From: Treponema socranskii subsp. buccale
GTDB lineage: Bacteria; Spirochaetota; Spirochaetia; Treponematales; Treponemataceae
Assembly: GCF_024181585.1 (NCBI RefSeq)
Contig: NZ_CP054258.1
Location: 930,001 to 994,000 of the forward strand
Reading direction: 5' to 3'
Length of the DNA stretch: 64,000 nucleotides
The position numbers and the translations under genes are program-made. This document shows positions 58,655 to 64,000 of this stretch, in pieces. The notes below the pieces were generated by a model, which was not told the DNA's origin, ran no database searches, and saw nothing but the letters and a program-made list of their open reading frames with translations. Each line of letters opens with the position of its first letter. The first letter of the stretch is position 1.

Positions 58655-59824
58655 GTGCAGCAGATACGAAAAAAAGACGATTTTTTAAATCACGCACTTC
58701 AAGATCGTGATTTTTGGCAAAGGGCAATGGATTATGCGATCGCGAAAACGGAAGAGAACAGTAAAACGTTTACGGACGGTTATCCGGCTCCTGCCAGTGT
58801 CGATTTGATATATCCGAAAATTCCCAACGATGAATGGACAAGCGGATTTTGGAACGGAATGCTTTGGCAGGCATATAATGCGACCGGAATCGATGCGTTC
58901 CGTATTGCAGCGGAAGCAACGCTGTCCGACTATGAAAACCGACTTAGGAATCGCATAGAAACACAAACGCATGATTTGGGTTTTTTGTATATACTTTCGG
59001 CAAAGGCGGAGTATCTGACTACGGGCAATAAAAACGCTCTGAAGATTGCATTGAAAGCCGCCGATTTGCTGATGGAACGCTATAATCCCGCTTCAGGTGT
59101 GATTCAAGCATGGGGCAGTGCCGATGACGTCGAAAACAGAGGCAGGATCATTATCGACTGTCTTATGAATACTCCGCTTTTATTTTGGGCATCGGAAGTA
59201 ACACAATCGGATACATACGCGCAAGCTGCGAAAAGTCATGTCGAAAAATCGAAGCGTTTTTTAATTCGAGACGATGATACGACATTCCATACATATTATT
59301 TTGATGTTACCGACGGCAGAGCGCTTCGCGGAAAAACGGCTCAAGGATTCAGCGATTCTTCCTGTTGGGCACGAGGGCAGGCATGGGGGATTTACGGATT
59401 TTGTTTGAATTATCGGTATACCGGCGATTTTTCTCTGCTTATGTCGGCAAAGCGTTTGGCTCATCATTTTCTTAACCGTTTGCCGCAAGATGCCGTATGC
59501 TATTGGGATCTTATATTTACTTCGGGAACTGAAGAGCGGGACAGCTCGGCGGCTGCAATCGCTGCATGCGGCTTAATGGAACTTGCGTCGCTGCTTCCCC
59601 TTGCCGATAAAGATAGACCGGTGTATGAAGCTGCAGCGCTTGTGATTATGGAATCTTTAGCCGCGTCTTATACTACCGAGGGATTGAAATCGAACGGTAT
59701 TTTGCAACATGCGGTTTACGGTAAGCCGTTCGGTAAAGGGGTCGACGAATGCAATATTTGGGGTGACTATTTTTATATGGAAGCGCTGGATCGTATTCTT
59801 TTTCATCATAAGCTTTTTTGGTAA
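58655..59824 (+). CDS. GH88 unsaturated glucuronyl hydrolase
   Basis: 389 residues, an alpha6/alpha6 barrel. Candidate catalytic residues Asp 107 (T-H-D-L-G-F) and Asp 168 (I-I-D-C-L-M-N), and the conserved C-W-A-R-G-Q-A-W-G-I-Y-G. Removes unsaturated glucuronic acid from oligosaccharides released by polysaccharide lyases such as those acting on hyaluronan, chondroitin or heparin. GTG start behind GAGG. No signal peptide. Confidence 0.9.
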   Translation: MQQIRKKDDFLNHALQDRDFWQRAMDYAIAKTEENSKTFTDGYPAPASVDLIYPKIPNDEWTSGFWNGMLWQAYNATGIDAFRIAAEATLSDYENRLRNRIETQTHDLGFLYILSAKAEYLTTGNKNALKIALKAADLLMERYNPASGVIQAWGSADDVENRGRIIIDCLMNTPLLFWASEVTQSDTYAQAAKSHVEKSKRFLIRDDDTTFHTYYFDVTDGRALRGKTAQGFSDSSCWARGQAWGIYGFCLNYRYTGDFSLLMSAKRLAHHFLNRLPQDAVCYWDLIFTSGTEERDSSAAAIAACGLMELASLLPLADKDRPVYEAAALVIMESLAASYTTEGLKSNGILQHAVYGKPFGKGVDECNIWGDYFYMEALDRILFHHKLFW

Positions 59825-59830
59825 GCGAAA

Positions 59831-61657
59831 ATGCAAACGTATAAATCGGCAATAACTGAAAATCCATTGAAAACCCGCGATGATGTTGCCCAAAGTCTTT
59901 TTCAATTACTCATGCCGTGTTCGGATAAATTTATCATGGGTAATACCGGCTTATTCAATTATAACGGAAGCACGACCTATTGCGACAGAGTAGGACTTTT
60001 TGAAGGGTGGAGCAGGCTTTTGTGGGGGATCGGACCTTTGCTTGCCGGCGGTTATGTATGGGAAGGATTGTCGATATATCAAGAGGGGCTCTCCAACGGA
60101 ACGAATCCCGATTCTCCGTTTTATTGGGGCGATATTAAGGATTTTGATCAGCGTATCGTTGAAACTGCGGCAATCGCATTGGCTATGATACTCAATAAAA
60201 AAGTTCTGTGGGAACAATATACCGAAACGGAACAGAACAGAATTTATACGTGGCTGAACTCGGTAAATGATCGTACATTCAGCGAAAACAATTGGAAATT
60301 TTTTCGTATTTTGGTGAATCTTTTTTTTGAACAAGTCGGGCGTCCTCCGAATGAAAGCGTACTTGAAAAAGATCTTGCCCTTATTGAAAGTTTTTATGTA
60401 GAGGACGGCTGGTATAAAGATGCCGTTCCTTTTGATAATTACAATCCCTTTGCAATTCAGTTCTATTCGATGATTTATTACCGTTTCAGAAAAGACAAAG
60501 ATACGGAACGTTGCAAGCGATATGAACGGCGGGTAAAACTGTTTGCCCGTCAGCATATTCACTATTTCACAAATGACGGGCTTTTCGTTCCCTACGGAAG
60601 AAGTCTGACGTATCGTTTTGCCGTGGTAAGTTTTTATTCAGCTTGTGCTTTTGCCGGAATTGAAGTTTTGCCGTGGGGAATTATGAAAGGCATCGTTTTG
60701 AGAAATATGCGGTGGTGGTTCCGGCAGCCGATCTTCGATCGCGACGGTATGCTCACAGTCGGTTATCGTTATCCGAATCTTATGATCGCCGAACAATATA
60801 ACGGACAGGGTTCTCCTTATTGGGCGTGTAAAACCTATCTCATGCTTGCACTGCCTTCCGAGCATCCGTTTTGGACGGCTGAAGAACAAGCGCTGCCCGG
60901 TTTGCCCGAAACGGTGTGTCTTCCGGTTCCGCATATACTTTTTTCCCGAACTCCCGAAGATGTGGTTTTGCTCAACGGAGGGCAGTATCCCGACTATCAG
61001 ATGAATCATGCCGCCGATAAATATGCAAAATTTGCGTACAGTGCAAAATTCGGTTTTTCATGTTCGCTGAGTAATTACGATTTCGAAAAAACAGGCTGCG
61101 ATTCCATGCTCTATATCGGGACGGGAGACGGCTATTGGCGGCAAAGGCGAAAGAGCGATAGCGTCGAAATGTATTCCGATTACTGTAAAAGCATTTGGAA
61201 GCCGTATGACGATACGGAAATATGTACCTATCTGATACCGGCAGGATATTTTCATATACGGATTCACATTATCATGTCGGATAGGGATTTATTGACAAAA
61301 GAGGGCGGCTTTGCGATTGCGCGTTACAAGGATTTCGATCCTGAACTGCCTATATTTGCGGAGTCAAAAGGAATATCCGATATTTCATTGATATTTCCGT
61401 GGGGCTTTTCTTATATAGCCGATCCGTCCGGCAAGAGGGAAGCGTCGTATGTAATGCCTTCACCTAATTTGAACTGTATGGCGCCGTGTGTTTTGGTACC
61501 CGTTCTTTCGGGAAAGATAGTGCGGGGCAAAAAGAATTGTCATATCTGCATTACGGGGGCATCTTCGAATACGGACGATATGACAAAAGTTCCGAACGTT
61601 CAGTATGATGATGTGAACGGATCTTTAACCGTCAACGGTAAAAAAATCAAACTTTAA
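59831..61657 (+). CDS. DUF2264 protein, candidate glucuronidase
   Basis: 608 residues. The N-terminal part is the alpha/alpha-barrel of DUF2264 (W-S-R-L-L-W-G, F-W-G-D-I-K-D type, F-D-N-Y-N-P-F-A-I-Q-F-Y); the rest is beta-rich. Some family members have been assigned uronic-acid glycosidase activity, which suits the neighbours. It starts 7 bp after the GH88 gene. Its stop codon overlaps the right direct repeat, so the island ends exactly here. Confidence 0.8.
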   Translation: MQTYKSAITENPLKTRDDVAQSLFQLLMPCSDKFIMGNTGLFNYNGSTTYCDRVGLFEGWSRLLWGIGPLLAGGYVWEGLSIYQEGLSNGTNPDSPFYWGDIKDFDQRIVETAAIALAMILNKKVLWEQYTETEQNRIYTWLNSVNDRTFSENNWKFFRILVNLFFEQVGRPPNESVLEKDLALIESFYVEDGWYKDAVPFDNYNPFAIQFYSMIYYRFRKDKDTERCKRYERRVKLFARQHIHYFTNDGLFVPYGRSLTYRFAVVSFYSACAFAGIEVLPWGIMKGIVLRNMRWWFRQPIFDRDGMLTVGYRYPNLMIAEQYNGQGSPYWACKTYLMLALPSEHPFWTAEEQALPGLPETVCLPVPHILFSRTPEDVVLLNGGQYPDYQMNHAADKYAKFAYSAKFGFSCSLSNYDFEKTGCDSMLYIGTGDGYWRQRRKSDSVEMYSDYCKSIWKPYDDTEICTYLIPAGYFHIRIHIIMSDRDLLTKEGGFAIARYKDFDPELPIFAESKGISDISLIFPWGFSYIADPSGKREASYVMPSPNLNCMAPCVLVPVLSGKIVRGKKNCHICITGASSNTDDMTKVPNVQYDDVNGSLTVNGKKIKL

Positions 61658-61682
61658 TTCCCTGACGCAAGACGGGCGGAAA
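61656..61682. repeat. Right 27-bp direct repeat of the island
   Basis: Copy of 51191-51217 with one difference (G instead of A at base 21). It begins in the DUF2264 stop codon. Confidence 0.9.
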
Positions 61683-61703
61683 CAGCCGGCTTCTAAAAGA
61701 TAA
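61656..61703 (+). pseudogene. Displaced 3' end of clpC
   Basis: Read in the clpC frame this gives [15 protein letters not shown] and a TAA at 61701-61703. The resident clpC ends after N-S-L-T-Q-D-G-R-K. The fragment shows the original gene end and the original order clpC then phosphoribosyltransferase. Confidence 0.85.
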
Positions 61704-61766
61704 AATATTTTCCCGAAAGCTTTATCCGAAGCGATGTACGGATACCTCTTTTTCGTGTTCTCCGTG

Positions 61767-61795
61767 TTGAGCATTCCTTTGATTACGATTATAAT
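61767..61795 (+). promoter_or_regulatory. Promoter of the phosphoribosyltransferase gene
   Basis: TTGAGC (61767-61772) and TATAAT (61790-61795) with 17 bp between. A GAGG site precedes the ATG at 61816. Confidence 0.7.
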
Positions 61796-61815
61796 GACGA
61801 AATGAGGTTATCACG

Positions 61816-62427
61816 ATGATAAAGGAATTTCTTCCGTTCGATGTTGTTCGAAACGATGCGCTTAAAATTGCGCATAAAATGCACTCCGACGGATTTGTAC
61901 CGGATGTGATTTATTGTTCGCTGCGCGGAGGCGCGTATATGGCAAACGTTATCAGCGAATATTACAAACTCGTACGGAAGGATTATCATCCCGTCTTGTA
62001 TGCGTCCGTCGTTGCAAGATCGTATACCGACGTTCAGCAGCACGAAAAAGTGTACGTCGACGGATGGACGTATGCGCCCGAATATCTTCGTCCCGGCGAT
62101 AAAATCATGCTCGTCGACGATATCTTCGATTCCGGCCGTACGATCAATTCGCTTGTCGAAATATTTTTACAGAGAGGAGTTCCCCGCAGCAATATCAAAA
62201 TCGTCGTGCACGATTATAAGCGCTTTACGTATCACAAAGAACAGCAGTCCATTCAGCCCGATTATTGGTGCAGGCTTTTGGAAATCACAAAGCCGGAAGA
62301 GGATCGCTGGATTCACTATTTGAGCCATGAACTCGTCGGGCTTTCAAAAGAAGAACTCGAAGAGTATTATTTTAAAGATGATCCCGAACTGCGTCCCGTG
62401 CTCGAGCCGCTTTTGGGGAAAGTCTGA
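61816..62427 (+). CDS. Phosphoribosyltransferase domain protein
   Basis: 203 residues. The PRPP-binding loop L-V-D-D-I-F-D-S-G-R-T is at 99-109 and the pyrophosphate loop is S-L-R-G-G-A (35-40). Resembles purine-salvage type I enzymes, but the base-binding hood is not diagnostic. The base specificity cannot be told. Confidence 0.85.
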   Translation: MIKEFLPFDVVRNDALKIAHKMHSDGFVPDVIYCSLRGGAYMANVISEYYKLVRKDYHPVLYASVVARSYTDVQQHEKVYVDGWTYAPEYLRPGDKIMLVDDIFDSGRTINSLVEIFLQRGVPRSNIKIVVHDYKRFTYHKEQQSIQPDYWCRLLEITKPEEDRWIHYLSHELVGLSKEELEEYYFKDDPELRPVLEPLLGKV

Positions 62428-62446
62428 TGTAACAGGAAAACCGGCG

Positions 62447-64000
62447 ATGAAAAAACGCGTATGCCTTATCGCTTTGGCGGTTTTGATTTCGGCAGCCGCT
62501 TCGGCAACTGTGAAAATTATTAATCCCGTACAGGGTGTATGGGCGAATAAGCAGCTGCTCGTGCTTGAACTTTCCGAAGGTGAAAACGCATACTATTCGC
62601 TCAACGGCTCCGATCCGCTCGATTCGGGTTTTGCATATGACGGTCCCGTAGCGCTCGATGTTTCAGGCGATGTCGAAGTTCGTATCGTTGCCGTCGATTC
62701 ACGCGGACTCTCTCGTGAATACCGCGTTTCATATACCGTCGCGCCCGTTCCGTTTCCGTCCGCGTATTCGATAGGTGAAATCGCCGATGCCGTTTCGGAC
62801 GGTATCTTGGAATACACTGCAGGGGACGTGCTCTCTCTTCCGTCCGAACTCGAATACAGTCTCGGCGGTCTGCCCGAATCCTTTCAAAAGGGACGCGCGA
62901 TTTCATACAGCGCCGATTGCATTCTCTCGCGTTTTATTCCGTGCGTTCTCTCGGACGGGACTGCGAAGTGGCGTTTTATTATAAAAACGAAACCTTCTCT
63001 TTCCGGTTCTTTTGCAGTCCGCGACGTTCCGTTTAAAATCACCGATTGGGATACGCTGTCTTTTACGAGCGATGCGCTGATTTACCGCATTGACGATGCA
63101 TATTGGGTGAGCGGAAACGAAAGCGCCGTCCTTGACAGAACCGTGCCGCACACGATTTTTTGGCAGAGCGTTGCCTTTGCTCCCGCCAATCCCGTAAGCT
63201 CCTTTGTGCTTCCGCCAAAACCCGAAACTCTTGTCGAGCGGCGTGAAGACGGTTCGATTTCGCTTGCGCTTCGGGGAGAAGGCTTCCGATTCGGCAGCAG
63301 AATTGAAAACGGAGAGGAGACGATGCTTTTTGAAGCGGCGGGAATCGATACGTTTTTCGGAGATGAAGTGTCGGGCACATTTGATGCGGACGTCTATTAC
63401 GATTCGGTGTATCAGGGACGGCTTTCTTTTCCGTACACTGTCGACCGGCGTTCTCCTTCGGTGCCGACTTTCGTTTCGTCGGCAAAATCTTTTTATTCGA
63501 GAAAGGCGGTCGAACTTTCGCTTTCTGGGGACGGGGAGTCCGATCTCTTTGTCGCCGTGAGCAATCCGGTGATGCTGTTCGGAACGATGACAAAAGAAGA
63601 CGCCGCTTCTCTTTTCGACGTCGTGCATGCGGATTCGTTTTTGCCGTTCACCGCTCCTCTTGTCCTTGATTCGCCTTCCGACGATGCGGTTTATTATAAA
63701 ATCTGCGCCTATGCGGTCGATCGAAGCGGTAACAAAAGTGCGCTTGTTTCATACGATGTTTTGATCGACAAATATAATTATTATGTCGATGCATCCGCCG
63801 ATAAAGAGAGCGCCGACGGAACGAGGGACAATCCCTATACGACTCTCGCCGAATGCTTTGCCGCTGCCGAAGAAAACCGCTTTGCGAATATTACGATCAA
63901 AGGCACGCTCGTTATGCCCGAAGGAGAAACGCTTATCGATTCGAACTGTGTCATCCGAGGCGAAGATGATGCGCGCCTCGTCTTTGCGTCAGGCGGTTTT
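62447..64000 (+). CDS. Exported chitobiase-C-like and beta-helix protein (3' end outside window)
   Basis: Open from the ATG at 62447 to the window end, 518 codons. A signal peptide (about 1-21) is followed by a chitobiase/beta-hexosaminidase C-terminal-like domain (Y-Y-S-L-N-G-S-D-P-L, residues 50-95), a long beta-rich part, then V-D-A-S-A-D-K-E-S-A-D-G-T-R-D-N-P-Y with T-L-A-E-C, the usual start of a right-handed beta-helix (Asp-rich turn, DUF1565-like). Likely a surface or periplasmic protein. Confidence 0.8.
   Translation, partial: MKKRVCLIALAVLISAAASATVKIINPVQGVWANKQLLVLELSEGENAYYSLNGSDPLDSGFAYDGPVALDVSGDVEVRIVAVDSRGLSREYRVSYTVAPVPFPSAYSIGEIADAVSDGILEYTAGDVLSLPSELEYSLGGLPESFQKGRAISYSADCILSRFIPCVLSDGTAKWRFIIKTKPSLSGSFAVRDVPFKITDWDTLSFTSDALIYRIDDAYWVSGNESAVLDRTVPHTIFWQSVAFAPANPVSSFVLPPKPETLVERREDGSISLALRGEGFRFGSRIENGEETMLFEAAGIDTFFGDEVSGTFDADVYYDSVYQGRLSFPYTVDRRSPSVPTFVSSAKSFYSRKAVELSLSGDGESDLFVAVSNPVMLFGTMTKEDAASLFDVVHADSFLPFTAPLVLDSPSDDAVYYKICAYAVDRSGNKSALVSYDVLIDKYNYYVDASADKESADGTRDNPYTTLAECFAAAEENRFANITIKGTLVMPEGETLIDSNCVIRGEDDARLVFASGGF

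Overview
The window reads as a spirochaete chromosome, most likely a Treponema of moderate G+C. This rests on gene content and style: UvrB next to LapA-like and SPOR proteins, many signal-peptide proteins with poorly conserved sequence, relaxed lipoprotein signals, a LolCDE-type exporter and an McsA-McsB-ClpC operon. The species cannot be named from sequence alone.

Layout. 1-3831: end of a hemerythrin-like gene, uvrB (minus), then lapA-like and SPOR genes. 3832-4470: a repeat and hairpin region ending in the tyrS promoter. 4471-11940: tyrS, a frameshifted Abi_2 gene, an RluA-family synthase, a transglutaminase-like exported protein, an HTH-EIIA regulator, cdd, a beta-propeller-like membrane protein and a degenerate M23 protein. 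12009-17593 (minus): metQ behind an attenuator-like leader, mnmA, DUF488, tRNA-Gly, thrC and an exported protein. 17594-18215: the best copy of the repeat and hairpin family, abutting the alr promoter. 18216-24673: alr, a brnTA toxin-antitoxin pair, folC and a three-gene gtr glycosylation cluster with two simple-sequence tracts at key positions. 24752-30706: aconitase, a ComFB protein, the minus-strand operon tRNA-Val, mtnK, mtnA, class II aldolase. 30707-41565: a third hairpin and promoter region, phoH, a 7TM-HD phosphodiesterase, ybeY, corC/tlyC, a TPR protein, an orphan Cas2-like gene, prfB with its programmed frameshift, and a PEGA-like protein. 41575-51220: ftsY behind a structured leader, a lolCDE-like set, mcsA, mcsB, clpC. 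51191-61682: a glucuronide-utilisation island. 61816-64000: a phosphoribosyltransferase and a truncated beta-helix protein.

Four things stand out. (1) A 10.4 kb island (membrane AraC regulator, sugar ABC transporter, GH2 beta-glucuronidase, GH88 hydrolase, DUF2264) sits inside the 3' end of clpC. It is flanked by a 27-bp direct repeat, and the displaced last codons of clpC are still readable beyond it. (2) A family of DNA hairpins has a constant 12-nt loop and 12-bp perfect stems that differ from locus to locus. Each ends 2 nt before the -35 box of a housekeeping gene (tyrS, alr, phoH), and some copies carry tandem 37-bp expansions in the loop. (3) A structured 5'-leader recurs three times (ftsY, the island's sugar-binding protein, DUF488), with covarying inner stems just upstream of the ribosome binding site. 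(4) The metQ leader has a terminator and a competing antiterminator. Several genes (uvrB, ptsN-like, mnmA, alr, folC, the Cas2-like gene, mcsA) have a -10 box only 6-9 nt before the start codon, which suggests leaderless transcripts.
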